The notes beneath the pieces were generated by a model. The model had not been told where the DNA came from. It was given only the letters and a program-made list of their open reading frames with translations, and did not search any database. From NCBI GenBank assembly GCA_027919835.1, contig JANVFP010000015.1:930001-994000 (forward strand): 64,000 bases of DNA, read 5' to 3'. Both the position numbers and the translations under genes were made by a program. Origin of the DNA: Lentinula raphanica (Eukaryota; Basidiomycota; Agaricomycetes; Agaricales; Omphalotaceae). Shown here piece after piece: positions 31,068 to 41,990 of the stretch; position 1 is the first letter of the stretch, and every line of letters begins with the position of its first letter.

Positions 31068-33005
31068 GCCGACCAGAGGCCTTGTCCCTGGCCAAGTTCT
31101 CCTTCTCCTTCAGGTCCTCGCCCTCCTTCCACTCTCGGTAGATGCTCTCAAAAGTGGCACTGTCCAGGGTGTCGATACGGATGTTGTCTATCGAGTGGGC
31201 TCTCCACCACCTAATCTTGTGGTCGACATAGTAAAAGATTGGGGTAATTTCCTTAGAGAATCGGTCACGCGCCTCCATCAACGTGAACAACCGAGTTAAC
31301 ATATCAGCCGTGGCCAGAGCCACCTCAGAGCCCGTGTGCTTCTGGCCTGGAGGGATGAGAAACTCTGTAACAGCCCGAGGGAAGTTCCGTTTGATCTGAT
31401 ACCAGTCTGTCTCCGTGAGCTCGTCAAGTGAGATATCCCGGAGACGCCGCTGATGGACTTGGACCTGTCCATTTTCCCCCATCCTCAGGGTAGAAAGGTC
31501 ACCCGGGGTGTGGCCAGAGATGAGAGGATTAAAGCGACGAGCGAAATGACCCAGAGGAATTGGCTCCTGCCAACCATCCGCGAGGACCTTTACGACCACC
31601 GGATGTACTGAAGTCAACATGCCCACAGGATCTGCATCCAAGTACCTGGCAGTCCTGGGATCGGGGAAAGCAAACGAGCGGGAAGAACGACCCCCAACCC
31701 CAGGGTCCACCTCCATGGGTTCCGCCGACCTCGAGCGCCTCCGTGAATGGTCACGGTAGCGAACGGTGGCCCTGCCTCCATCCTCCTGGCTCGCCAGTCG
31801 ACGAGGGACCGGCACGGGTACGACATGCGACCGCATAGCCTTCTCGTGGTCCGGGGATGTGTCGACGACCAGGTGATCCTGCCGACTCTGCGAACGGCTG
31901 GCAGCGCGAAACTGTTCCGCCTCACGAGGAACCTGCGACTGCGGCGGCAGGGCGAAATGCGGACGTGGAGATGGAGCTGCTGGCTGAGTAGGACGCAGCT
32001 CAAAGGGAGTCCCCAAAGTCGGGTGCGTGAGGACACGGAATTCCCCATCAATACCCCCCCACTCGGAGAGGTCAGAGCCTAAGAGCAATGCCACGTTAGC
32101 CACTGGCTCAAAACCACGCTCGGCAGACGAAACAGCAGGACACAAACGACAAACGGGCACCAAGTGTCCCAAGGAGCAGAACCGGGCACCACGTGTCCCA
32201 ACACACAACCACACGGGCACCAGATGTCCCAAGACGCACAACAAGACATGGGCACCAAAAGTCCCAGCGAATGCACACAACAATCGGGCACCAAAAGTCC
32301 CAGCGAACAAAGACATGGGCACCAAAAGTCCCAGCGAACGCACGCAACAATCGGGCACCAAAAGTCCCAGCGAACGCATCACAGCCGGGCACCACAAGTC
32401 CCAATGAACAGCGCTGGAAGCACCAATGCCCCAGGAACAGACCAGACAAGCGAGACAAGCAGACCAAACTCCATACAAGGAGGAATGGGAGACTCACCAA
32501 CAGACTCAGGAGAACTCGGCGGGACTGGGCCCCTGCCGCGAGGAATACCAGTGCCCCCGCCCTCCAACCCAGAATCCTGGTGGAACCGGGTAGAGTGGGG
32601 GGAAGTCCCAGATGACAACCGTCCGTCGCCCGAGAGACGCTGGGAAGGATCCAACCTATCAGGACCAGTAGAGTTGGCCCCAAACAGATCAGAATCAGCA
32701 GGGAACGCGTCGAAATCCCAGTCAGGAGCAGGAGGCGCCTGAGCCGATCCCTGCGAAGAAGAACTGATGCCAGAGACACGCTGGCGCATCCGAGCCTGCT
32801 GACGAGCGGCCACACCCTGCTCGCCATTGAGAGCCCGGTTCGCCTGGAAGGAACCTGCTGGAGCCTGATCCAGGATGCCCGAAGGAGGAAGGCCAGTCCT
32901 ACCCACTCCAGGAGCTGGGTTCAGATCCGCCATGCCAGGAGCCATTTGCGACAAAGCGTTACGCGCACGGCGAGAAGGAATATCTTGTCGCAGAGTACGA
33001 GACAT
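30688..33005 (-). CDS. Gag-like protein of the YR retrotransposon, with an intron
   Basis: Exon 1 is 33005-32498 (MSRTLRQ..., Pro/Ser/Gly-rich, ending PESVG). Exon 2 is 32078-30688, starting SDLSEWGG. Between them is a 419 nt GT-AG intron. The frame is also open across the intron on the minus strand in more than one phase because the intron is a repeat array, but the GTGAGT donor and phase match favour splicing. Exon 2 carries an Arg/Ser-rich region, a helical capsid-like part (DWYQIKRNFPRAVTEFL...), an RGG/Gly-Ser stretch, and Cys/His clusters (CIVCGQPDHDSRRH and a C-x5-C-x4-C... cluster, then CGICGSAQHTSQTH), consistent with nucleic-acid binding. The start at 33005 is chosen from the splice phase; a slightly upstream in-frame start is possible. 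Confidence 0.7.
32079..32497. repeat. Minisatellite inside the gag intron
   Basis: From about 32150 to 32410 there are nine imperfect copies of a roughly 26-36 bp unit with the core gggcaccaaaagtcccagcg, separated by variable cacacaacaa-type linkers. The array lies entirely between the proposed donor at 32497 and acceptor at 32079, so it can vary in length without changing the protein. Confidence 0.8.
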
Positions 33006-33106
33006 ACGACAAAGGCGAGACGAGAAAAGTCGAGTGTATGCTGTTAGAGAGTCCCAAAAGAAAAGAGCAAGACGCGCGAAAAACCAACGCAAAACGCGTC
33101 ACAGTC

Positions 33107-33300
33107 TCCAAATTTGATGATATTTCGTTGATATAGCGAGCTCTTCTACTGAAGAGCGTTCGAAATGAAGTTTCTGAAGTTTGAGCGATTTGAGTACACG
33201 AGAGTAGCTTAAGAAGTACGAAGCGTCATAAGCGCTCATCTACGTTCAAATTCCCACAAACTCGAAACCACAGATTCCTACGTTCCTCGTAATCCTCACA
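33107..33300 (-). repeat. Split direct repeat A1
   Basis: 194 bp, matching 26767-26960. It forms the 5' terminus of the element on the minus strand. Confidence 0.9.
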
Positions 33301-33745
33301 AGCCATAAATCTGAATCGATGTTTCGCGACGAAGCTAGACACTAGCCAGACATGCCATAGCATTTTTTGTCTCTGACACTACGAGCCGGAGTAGATGCTT
33401 CAGTCTTTTCCAAAACCAGCGGAGCAAGATGTGGCTGAAGGTTGGATTAAAGAACCAGCCAGGCTATAACGTCCACCCAGTGGTTGTCTGCCACGGGTTA
33501 TGGATAGCCGGCGGAAGAGTTTGTGGGTTGGGTTATGAATTCAAGCGATTGAAATCGAGAATCGGTTACGAGCGGAGATGTTAAGCTGGTACATACTCGT
33601 CTGGAAAGTGCATTGAACGATCGAACGGTGGGCCGTGGTGGAAGAGGGTCGAAGGAAACAGGGAGCAGTGAGCGCTTGAGCCTTGAGCTTGAGCGCTTGA
33701 GCGCTTGAGCAGCTGCTTGCAACAACGTGATCATCCAACTTTGCA
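33301..33745. other. Intergenic region before LCMT1
   Basis: No gene. At 33668-33712 there is a run of gcgcttgag / gcttgagc units in both orientations, about 35 bases upstream of the start codon. The related string ctcaagcgctcaagc occurs at 38538, before the mitochondrial HSP70. Confidence 0.5.
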
Positions 33746-35026
33746 ATGCTTCCACCACAACCACACGATACTGATGCGCCTATCCGACTTACTGATAACG
33801 ACGCTGCTCTCGCCAAGCTTTCTGCTGTACGCCAGAATTACTTATCAGATCCATACATCAAGTACTTTGTCCCAAGAGCCACCTTTCAGCCTGTTCGCCC
33901 TCCGTTAATCAACATCGGCACTTTCGTGCGTACTGTGGCAATCGACGACTTGGTGAACCAGTGGTTAGATCTTTCATCTGCAGAAGGGACAAAGTGTCAA
34001 ATAGTGAGCTTAGGGGCAGGGAGCGATACACGATTCTGGCAACTCGCGGTATGCTCACTCGTTCCGTCGATAATCTCATTCGTTGACTTGTGTTTACACA
34101 GTAGACGGGTCTACGGAAGAATTGCCTGTTGAAATACATAGAGGTTGATTTTCCTGAAAACACGATGAAAAAAGCGATGGCAATCAAGAAGAACAAAGAT
34201 CTGAGCACGGTTCTAGGTGCACCTGCAGATATCAAGCTTGGTCTGTCACTTTAGAACTTCAATTCCAACTTAGATCCTCACTTCGTATAGGGCAAGGAGG
34301 TACTTCTCTATCTAGCCCCTTGTATCATCTCTTGCCCGCAGATCTTCGACAAAATCCGACTCTTTCCCTCTCCTCGCTGATCACTAGGACTAGGGATGCG
34401 CCGCCTCTCTTGGATGCCTCTCTGCCGACCCTCCTGATATTTGAATGCGTGCTGGTCTATATGTCCCCTCAAGAGTCTAATACACTCCTTCGGTGGTTTC
34501 GCGCTCACTTCGCATCTCACAACGACGGTCTTCTAGGAGCCATAGTCTATGAAATGTTTGGCCTTGGCGATTCATTCGGACGCGTCATGGTTTCTAATTT
34601 GAGGGTAAGCAGACAGATCTGCGTGTCCTACGATCTTCGAGCTCATTATGATCATGCTCCAGACGCGTAACGTCTCTCTTCCTGGTGCAGATCCCTATCC
34701 GAATGTTGAGAGCCTACCCTCTCGATTCCTCAATCTCGATTACACTTCGGCTCATGCTCTCACACTGAAAGATATAAGGCGAGATTATATCGGCGCTGAT
34801 GAACTCGATCGGTATGTACATTGCAGGTGAATATCATATCGATTCTTTGAACTGTGTTATCAGGATCTCGAAGCTGGAAATGCTTGATGAAGTTGAGGAG
34901 TTAGACCTAGTACTGGAGCATTATGCCATCACATGGGGTTTGACAGTCTCTGGCAAGCATGGTGCAGCTTGGAATGAGTGGGGTTTGAGAAAAAGAGAAA
35001 CAATTGACGAGGATGAGGATGTGTAG
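33746..35026 (+). CDS. PPM1: Leucine carboxyl methyltransferase 1 (PP2A methyltransferase)
   Basis: Five exons (33746-34048, 34105-34240, 34291-34604, 34663-34811, 34864-35026) join to 354 aa, a little longer than the usual LCMT1. It transfers a methyl group from S-adenosylmethionine to the C-terminal leucine carboxylate of the PP2A catalytic subunit in the cytosol, promoting holoenzyme assembly. SAM-binding motif I is VSLGAGSDTRFWQL, split by intron 1 just after it. KYIEVDFP, LLIFECVLVYMSP, RFLNLDY and the C-terminal EMLDEVEELDLVLEHYAITWG are hallmark segments. Splice phases are consistent at all four introns (50-58 nt). The second exon junction uses acceptor CACAGTAG; the CAG three bases earlier would shift the frame. 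No lesions are seen. Confidence 0.93.
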
Positions 35027-35909
35027 GGTAAAGCTCTGGTGGGTCTTACTACTTCAGAACCTGAGGCGACTCTAGGGCAAAGTTCTTGTCGAGAAGAACG
35101 AAAGGTGATCCTTTAATGGAATATGTTACGAGATCCCAGGGAAGACTCCTCAGTGAGATCGTCGCAGGGCACTGAACTCCAATCTGCTTATTCACGCTAC
35201 GCATACCCGTTCTTGTGAGTAGTGGCAAAGCTACGAAATTCTCTGTAACACTATAGTACGAAAAGTTGAATTGAGGCCAAGGCCTACATATGCAACTAGA
35301 TGCAACCTCGACCTAGCACGGAACCTTTCTTGTGTCAGCGAGTAGCATTACTTAGTCAATCCGAGAGTCCAGCGAGAGTCGAAGCCAAACGTCCTCAAGG
35401 CGCGACAATCGGGCAGACCGTACGCGATTTGAGTGTATCACTACCTAATATTCCTTGATTTTTCCTTGATGTTTGTTCACGAATTGCACGACAAGTTGCA
35501 TTGTCACTAGTGATACATTGCTGGCTACGCTACCGGTGTATATGCAGTAAGAAATATAATAGTAACTTAGCAGGCAACGTTGATCAAAAAACAGAGCAAC
35601 GGAGTAAAAAGATGAGGGGGGTGTTGACTATGAGAAAGATACTATGCCATACATGCAAGGACTAATGTAAGAAACCAATTCAAATAACAAAGCAGATTGT
35701 GTCGTAGGACTATACTTTTCCACTCCGCCGCCCGGGTCGACCAAAGTCTAAAAACGTTGCAGGTGCGTGAAGTATATTATACCGTGTGCGTTCGTGAGAG
35801 AGCGGAATGATCGTGACCTTGGTCTAAGGAGCAGGAATCAATGAAATAGTGGCGATGGGACAAGCGGTGAGCCGGAAAGCAAATAAAGACATTGGGAGAA
35901 AAGAGGTGT
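35027..35909. other. Intergenic, 3' flanks of two convergent genes
   Basis: No gene. LCMT1 (plus) and mitochondrial HSP70 (minus) converge here with 880 bp between stops. A short acggagtaaaaagatgagggg purine run is the only compositional feature. Confidence 0.5.
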
Positions 35910-38394
35910 TTAATCCTTCTTTTCTTCCTTCTTCTCTGCGTCTTCTGCTGGCTTTTCCTCTGATGATTCAGCATTACGCTTCTCATAGACCTGCAAGAAC
36001 TTGTTACTATGCAAACAGGGAAGGAAGACACTATCATACCTTTTGGAAGAGACCAAGTGAGGCTTGTTGAGTCTCGTTGATCTTCTCACGTATCATGTCG
36101 GCATTGACTGAGGGGTCGGCGTTTTGACCTTTCTTGGCTATTTCACGCAACTCGTTGACAAGCTGTGCAACTTTCTCCTTCTCAGTGGCATCAATCTGTT
36201 CCTTGAATTCGTTCATGGCTGCGAATAAATGTCAATCAATGTCCAAGACATTATAAGAATGAGGATGAGAGTATACATACCTTTTTCGGTATCTACACAG
36301 ACAGAATCTGCCTTGTTCGCCTCTTCGATGAGGGAACGGCGAGCCTTGTCAGCTTCAGCAAATTGCTCAGCGTCAGCGACCATCTTTTCGATGTCTTTGT
36401 CTGAGAGACCAGATGAAGAAGCAATAGTCATTGACTGGTCTTTGTTGGTAGCCTTGTCCTTAGCCGAAACGTTGACAATTCCATCTGCGTAGTGTCAGTG
36501 AATGACGAGGAAAGGTTTAAGCGGGTCACATACCAGCGTCGATATCGAAAGTAATCTCGATCTGAGGAACGCCTTTGGGAGCAGGGGGTATCCCGACTAG
36601 GTTGAAGTTTCCAAGCAGCTTGTTGTCGCGGACAAGCTCACGTTCTCCTTGATAGATTTTAACCTCAATGGCAGTTTGTCCATCAGCAGCAGTGGAGAAG
36701 ACTTGAGACTTCTTCGTAGGAATGGTGGTATTACGGTTGATGAGCTTGGTCATGATACCGCCGAGAGTCTCAATACCTATGAAGAGATATTAACGAGTGA
36801 AAAAAGGGTAGATAGATTAAACTCACCAAGCGAAAGAGGAGTAACATCAAGAAGCAGAATATCTGTGACATTTCCAGCGAGTACACCGCCCTGGATAGCG
36901 GCACCCTTGGCAACAGCCTCATCAGGGTTAACACCCTTCGAGGGTTCACGACCAAAGATCGTCTTGACAGTTTCACCTACACGGGGCATACGGGTCATGC
37001 CACCGACGAGGATAACGTCGTTGACTTCGGAAGCTTTTACTCCAGCATCACTAAGAGCCTTTTTGCAGGGGTCGATGGTACGTTTGACAAGAGGGTCAAC
37101 CAAAGACTCGAACTGTGAGCGAAGTAGCTTCGTGTTGATATGCTTTGGTCCAGAGGCATCAGCGGTGATGAACGGAAGGTTGATTTCGGTTTGGGTGGTC
37201 GAAGAAAGCTCGATCTTAGCTTTCTCAGCTGCTTCACGGATACGCTGTATTGCCATACGGTCACCGCTGAGGTCGATCCCTGACTCCTTCTTGAACTCAT
37301 TCAAGATGTGTTCGACGAGGACAATGTCGAAGTCTTCACCACCGAGATGAGTGTCACCGTTCGTTGACTTCACTTCGAAAACACCTTTCTGCATCTCCAG
37401 GATAGAGATATCGAAGGTTCCACCTCCCAAGTCGTACACAGCGATGACTGAGGAATCAGCCTTATCAAGACCATAAGCCAATGCAGCGGCAGTGGGTTCG
37501 TTGATGACACGGAGAACGTCGAGACCAGCTATTTGTCCGGCATCTTTTGTTGCTTGACGCTGTGCATCATTGAAGTAAGCCGGAACTGTGATAACAGCAT
37601 GGCTTGAGAGTTTTTAGTGGACAATACATTGAAGACTCCATCGTATACTTACTTGACATTTTTGTTCAAGAACTGCTGAGCAGTTTCCTTCATCTTCGTG
37701 AGCACCATAGACGATAGCTCCTCCGCTGACTAAACCACGATTAAGCATCATAATACAGAAACGGCTGCAGTCCGGTTACGGATTGATACTCACGAATTGT
37801 TGCTTTTGCCCACCGTTCTCAACTTCAACAGCTGGTCTTCCGTCAGCTTTAGGGACGATGTTGAAAGGCCTAAAAATTCATTCTTAGCATCTGTACTCGA
37901 TAGACTGTTATGAACGCACCAATGTTTCATGTCGTCCTGAACTTCCTTGTCCTTGTACATACGCCCAATCAACCGCTTGAAGGCGAAAACGGTGTTGGTA
38001 GGGTTGACAACGGCTTGACGTTTGGCAGGAAGGCCAACAAGACGTTCGCCGTGTTTTGTGAACGCAACAACGGACGGTGTGGTCCTGACACCCTCCGAGT
38101 TCTCGATAACTAATGAATCTTTGCCCTGCATAACGGAGACACAGGAGTTCGTTGTTCCTAAGTCAATTCCAACGACTGGACCTAGTAAAGACTTGAGTAC
38201 ACTGCTCGACTGAGGCAAACAGCACTTACCATTAACTTTCGAATTCATGTTTCGTGCAATTAGTGAGCGCGGAAGAGCCTGGAAGGTATTGCTGGTAAGT
38301 TATGTGAACAGTCAAGACAGCAAAGGACACGTACAGCATAAGGACCTGCCCTTATGGCAGCGAAACGGAGGTTACGAGCGGCGAGAAAAGACAT
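35910..38394 (-). CDS. SSC1: Mitochondrial HSP70 chaperone
   Basis: Ten exons (38394-38335, 38278-38230, 38181-37920, 37869-37794, 37729-37653, 37602-36827, 36776-36534, 36484-36281, 36218-36040, 35990-35910) give 668 aa. The Arg-rich start [27 protein letters not shown] is a mitochondrial targeting sequence. The ATPase domain starts [15 protein letters not shown], with [14 protein letters not shown] and [11 protein letters not shown]. The linker region is DVTPLSLG. The substrate domain has [21 protein letters not shown] and the C-terminal lid ends in a charged EKKEEKKD tail. It drives matrix import and folding with J-proteins and GrpE. One exon junction gives [11 protein letters not shown] where [11 protein letters not shown] is usual. 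A consensus heat-shock element lies upstream. Confidence 0.95.
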
Positions 38395-38506
38395 GGTGGT
38401 AAAGAACAGAGAAGGACTGAACAACGGGAGAACGCGGTTATGAGGTCTCGAAAAAAAATCTGAGCGTGTATGTAATCAGTCACATGTATGTATTTCATAC
38501 ACGTCA

Positions 38507-38519
38507 TTCTCGAAATTTC
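38507..38519. promoter_or_regulatory. Heat-shock element of the mitochondrial HSP70 promoter
   Basis: TTCtcGAAatTTC is a perfect three-unit nTTCnnGAAnnTTC heat-shock factor site, 113 bp upstream of the HSP70 start codon. A ctcaagcgctcaagc palindrome follows at about 38538. The whole intergenic gap to the GH12 stop is only 254 bp, so the site most likely serves HSP70. Confidence 0.75.
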
Positions 38520-38648
38520 GGCGCGTTGCTGCTTCAAAGCTCAAGCGCTCAAGCCTTGCCGCGATTTTTCTCAAGCTCACCACTTCGACAAAAACGAGAA
38601 ACCAGTTTGATACGACGAGTCGGTACACATACACAACAGGGATTAACA

Positions 38649-39822
38649 TCAAAGAGGGTTAACAGCCACACTGTAGCTCGAAGTCATCAGTACTGCGTTA
38701 CCAGTGAATGGCTCCGTCCCCGTTTGAATTGCTTGAACAAACTAGAAAAATGAGTACAAATGAGTCCCAACGAGACGCAGCCGATACAAATATCATAACG
38801 TACTTGAGCAGGAGAGACACCTTCGTTCTCTGTCAGATATGCTGAACAAGTTATGGTCAGTGCCACTATTTCCCGACCATTGTGCCAATAATCTTACTGA
38901 AAAACTCGTTGAGGTCGACATCGAATTCTGTAATGTCACCCTCATCGGTCTTAAAAGAAAAGACCTCCCAGTTAGCATTTGGACCGCTCCAGAGATCCCA
39001 TTGATGTCCTGCAACCGTTATGCCGGACCTGGTCACGGAACCTACAGGCTGAATGCTGACCAGACAATGAATGTCATTATTAAAGGCGCAGAACTGGAGA
39101 TTGTCTTACCCTCCCTGGCCAGAGAGCCAAATCATGCTATGTTCAGAATCAGAGCATGCCTAGCTTATCAGTTATAAAAATATAAGACACACATTTCGTA
39201 CGAAGATGCGGAGGTGGCGGGCTGTCCAGAAGAGGCTTCCCCGAACCAGATATCATATCTGTTGAAAACGCGTCAGTGTTAGGGGATGAATATTCAGATT
39301 TCCGGCTTTACGAGACATCCGCCCTGATACCCTCAGACTCAGTTTCGTAAGTCCAGCTCCAGCTTGTTGGTGCAGAGGCAATGTTCGAGAGCTATTGAAC
39401 GAATTGAGCTTGAAGAGAAACTGACAGCATCAGCGTGGAGCTTACCTGCACGCCCTTTGCGGTATTGGACAGAACATTTGCATCTTAACAGGCGTAAATA
39501 GGCGCTTTGTGACATATTTCAATACCCACAGCTCTTGACGTTGTTGGGACTGTTGGCCCAGTTCCAGGTGGTGGACCAGGACACCGTATTTCCAGAAGTG
39601 CTGATCAATGTAGAAGATTGGTTTCCCACTCCGGCCTCTGCGGGTTGTGTTACAATTGAAGAGTGATTGGGCGACGAATGACTTACCTTCACCCCATAGA
39701 TTTTGACAAAGCGTGAATTCTCCTGCAGGAAGACAATCGTACTGCCCCGATATGGTCTGCGCGAACGACAAGAAGGCTGAACTGAGCGCAGCAGCGATAG
39801 TTGAGACAGAGATGAAACGCAT
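38649..39822 (-). CDS. Glycoside hydrolase family 12 endoglucanase, secreted
   Basis: Nine small exons (39822-39687, 39637-39530, 39483-39446, 39391-39312, 39258-39193, 39136-39110, 39055-38898, 38841-38804, 38741-38649) join with matching phases to 247 aa, the usual GH12 size. It would hydrolyse beta-1,4-glucan or xyloglucan outside the cell. A signal peptide (MRFISVSTIAAALSSAFLSFA) precedes FTLCQNLWGE, VSWSTTWNWANSPNNVKSYA, SYDIWFG, the nucleophile motif EIMIWLSG, GHQWDLWSGPNANWEVFSF and GTEPFTG, which holds the acid/base Glu. Every motif appears only after intron removal, which strongly supports the model. It is tail-to-head with HSP70. A plus-strand frame at 38839-39177 is antisense noise. 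Confidence 0.93.
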
Positions 39823-40296
39823 GGCGATTGGTATCTGGCAGGCAGTGGGTACCAGTAAATCTCCCTTTTATATCGCGTTCTCATATAGGGAGTATATTTC
39901 ATACCCAAGGTGACGCGATATGAAACCATGAGTTACGCGAAAAACCTGATAATTGGGTGTTGCGAGTATTTTTCCGAGATTCCTCAATCAAACATTCCGA
40001 GGTTTGTAAATGTTCACTTTGAGGGCTTGATTGTCGGGGACCAACATTGATGAGGCCGCATATGACCAGAAAAATTTCCGAGTCCTCGATCGCAGCTTTG
40101 TCGGTAGCAGTTATCTTGAGCTTGAGGGTACAAAACCCAGAAGGGCAGATCCAGAAGTGAACAAGCTCAAACTGAATGTAAGCGCTCAAACTCTTCGGAA
40201 ACATTGAAGTGTGCTGACTCAGCAAGAAGTGACTTTCTCTCAACAACCATCACTGAACGTTGCCAATTCCTGTTGAAGTGGACCCTTACCTGTGCA
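39823..40296. other. Intergenic, divergent promoters of GH12 and HUB1
   Basis: No gene. A TATA-like cttttatatcgcg sits near 39866-39878, about 45 bp upstream of the GH12 ATG. Confidence 0.5.
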
Positions 40297-40683
40297 ATGG
40301 CTCTCATTGAGGTATGTGTCTACCTTGAATATCCAATCTCTCTCTCTCATTTCATGTCGCAGATTATCGCCAACGATCGTCTCGGACGTAAAGGTAACCT
40401 CCCGTTCACGCATTTAGCACAACTACGTGAATTTGATTTCCTGATTCTCAGTTCGAGTCAAATGCAGTCACGATGACACTGTCGGGGATTTGAAGAAACT
40501 CATTGCAGCTCAAACTGGTACCGACCACTCAAAGATCCAATTGAAGAAATGGCGCGTTATCATCGCTCATGCTCCTCGAGTGACTTACTGATTCTTCCGA
40601 TAAATAGGTATACAATCTACAAGGATCATATAACGCTGTCTGATTATGAAATTCATGATGGGATGAGCTTAGAGATGTACTAA
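40297..40683 (+). CDS. HUB1: Ubiquitin-like modifier HUB1/UBL5
   Basis: Four exons (40297-40311, 40363-40393, 40452-40551, 40608-40683) give 73 aa, exactly the family length. The product begins [20 protein letters not shown] and continues [32 protein letters not shown] and [18 protein letters not shown]5 is among the most conserved eukaryotic proteins. It ends in the diagnostic Tyr-Tyr, not Gly-Gly. It binds spliceosomal Snu66/Prp38-type proteins and tunes 5' splice-site choice. Oddly, its own last intron (40552-40607) must start with GC (ATG then GCGCGT) to rebuild KKWYTI: a GC-AG intron with a weak donor. Confidence 0.93.
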
Positions 40684-40873
40684 CCGACCTTTCTCCCCAC
40701 ATTCTTCATTTCTGGATCATTTGAAGGCTCGATGCTCTATGCATGTTTGTCCTTCACGTCAAATCTATGTTCATAACATCTCCTACCGAACTGGCGAAGC
40801 ACGAATGATACCCTAAATTCTGTCCTGCTACCCTTGCTCACTTTAAATTCACTGCCAGAATGCCGTTGACTAC
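40684..40873. other. Short convergent intergenic gap
   Basis: 190 bp of AT-moderate sequence between HUB1 (plus) and the small secreted gene (minus). No feature seen. Confidence 0.5.
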
Positions 40874-41228
40874 TCAAAACACGAGGAAAGCAGCGCCAGC
40901 CGTCATCACCGGCAACGAAAGTACAAGCAGGGCAACTTCAGAACAGTGCAAGGCGCTGTTTACTGTTGACTTGGTCGAGTTCTTGACTATAGATTAGTGT
41001 CTCTAGTTCCTCCAGGCCAAAGGAAGAACTTACTACTACACCCATCCCGTTCTTTTCAGCCACGACGCGTTGTAAACCAGGATCTATAGGTACCGGCTCA
41101 GGTGTTGGAGTTGCTTTGCCTAGAAGTGTGAAAGGTGAGCAGTCTGGATCAGCCGTTGAAGCTCGGAACTCACTGATACCGGCAGCAAGAACAATAACAG
41201 AAAGAGTGATCATTCGAGTCATCAACAT
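40874..41228 (-). CDS. Small secreted, probably GPI-anchored protein
   Basis: The likely ATG at 41228 starts a signal peptide (MLMTRMITLSVIVLAAGI). An intron (donor GTGAGT just after AGGIS-A, acceptor near 41120) leads to KATPTPEPVPIDPGLQRVVAEKNGM. A second intron leads to a Thr/Ser-rich stretch and a hydrophobic end ALLVLSLPVMTAGAAFLVF with a TGA at 40874-40876, which fits a GPI-attachment signal. The second donor is not certain (atgg|GTGTAG or a nearby GTAAGT). The mature peptide would be only about 50 residues. I do not recognise the family. Confidence 0.5.
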
Positions 41229-41990
41229 CGTGTGTATGTAGTATGATTTATATGAGGAAGTAATGAGTGTTGACGTTGAGATATTAGTGGACTAAGTTTA
41301 GAGGCGAGAATTTGTTACCGTGCACTCAAAAATTTGGTGCTCTTATTTCAAAAGTGACGAATAGACGCCTTTGAGCTGGATTGAGCAGTTCGTTTGTTGT
41401 GCATCCAATCTTGGTACAAGGCAGAACAAGGCAGGATTGAAGGTCCTTGTACTCATCATTTGCGTGGTCATACTCAATTTGATTCGTAGGAGGTAACGTA
41501 GGGAATTGACGACGATCCCTTCAGATATTCTGGGGAAGGTAATTGAGAATCAGGTGGCAGAGAAAAGCAGAGAACGGAACTTGTGGACACAGCTTCTTCA
41601 ACGACTTCAGACGTTCGGTTCAAACGGTGGATGGGAACATATTTTGCTATTTCCCAACTTTGAGGTTGTGAGTGTCCTGGACTCGTTTCTTCGCATCCTC
41701 CCGAACTATCATGACTACAGCAGACGCCGGTGGTCATTGCTACAGAAAAGTAGCTTACGCAGGCTAGCCGCTAATTCATCGACAAGTATGTATAGTACAA
41801 ATAGAATCTTCTGTGCTTCAGCTTATCCGCCTTATCTGCTCAGTAGGATTCGCTGCCCTTCCCATCCAATTTCTTCTAATGCTGAATGTCTCCCTCGTAG
41901 CTGAGTTCAAAAGGAAGTAGTTGTGATGCGGAGTACATGATTGACACGATGAAATGGTAACCACTGTTAGGGTTTTCGCAGTTGTGTACA
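41229..41990. other. Region with weak coding potential on both strands
   Basis: A plus-strand frame (41506-41904, 132 codons) and overlapping minus-strand segments (for example ELAASL joined to LMIVREDAKKRVQDTHNLKVGK by a GTAAGC-CTGTAG intron near 41760-41710) are both possible. Neither has a recognisable domain. I cannot choose, and at most one is real. Confidence 0.3.

Larger units (their letters stand above)
26535..33300 (-). mobile_element. Tyrosine-recombinase retrotransposon with split direct repeats (Ngaro/PAT type layout)
   Basis: Read on the minus strand the order is A1 (33300-33107), gag-like ORF, reverse transcriptase-RNaseH, tyrosine recombinase, B1 (27125-26959), A2 (26960-26767), 65 nt, B2 (26701-26535). 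A1/A2 are 194 bp and B1/B2 are 167 bp, and each pair appears identical by eye. This split direct-repeat structure, with a recombinase in place of an integrase, defines the DIRS-order relatives Ngaro/PAT. There is no target duplication beyond a shared CA. Identical repeats indicate recent insertion. The only obvious damage is a 282 bp miniature element in the recombinase. Confidence 0.9.

Noticed and set aside
32150..32410. CRISPR-like array
   Set aside because: Repeat and linker lengths vary, the host is a eukaryote, and it is a minisatellite inside an intron.
31747..32742. Several plus-strand frames through the gag region and the minisatellite
   Set aside because: The minisatellite keeps many frames open; the minus-strand Cys/His-rich frame and splice sites identify the real gene.
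36649..37350. Plus-strand 233-codon open frame
   Set aside because: It is antisense to the conserved ATPase domain of mitochondrial HSP70.
38839..39177. Plus-strand 112-codon open frame
   Set aside because: It is antisense to five exons of the GH12 gene, whose motifs are unambiguous.
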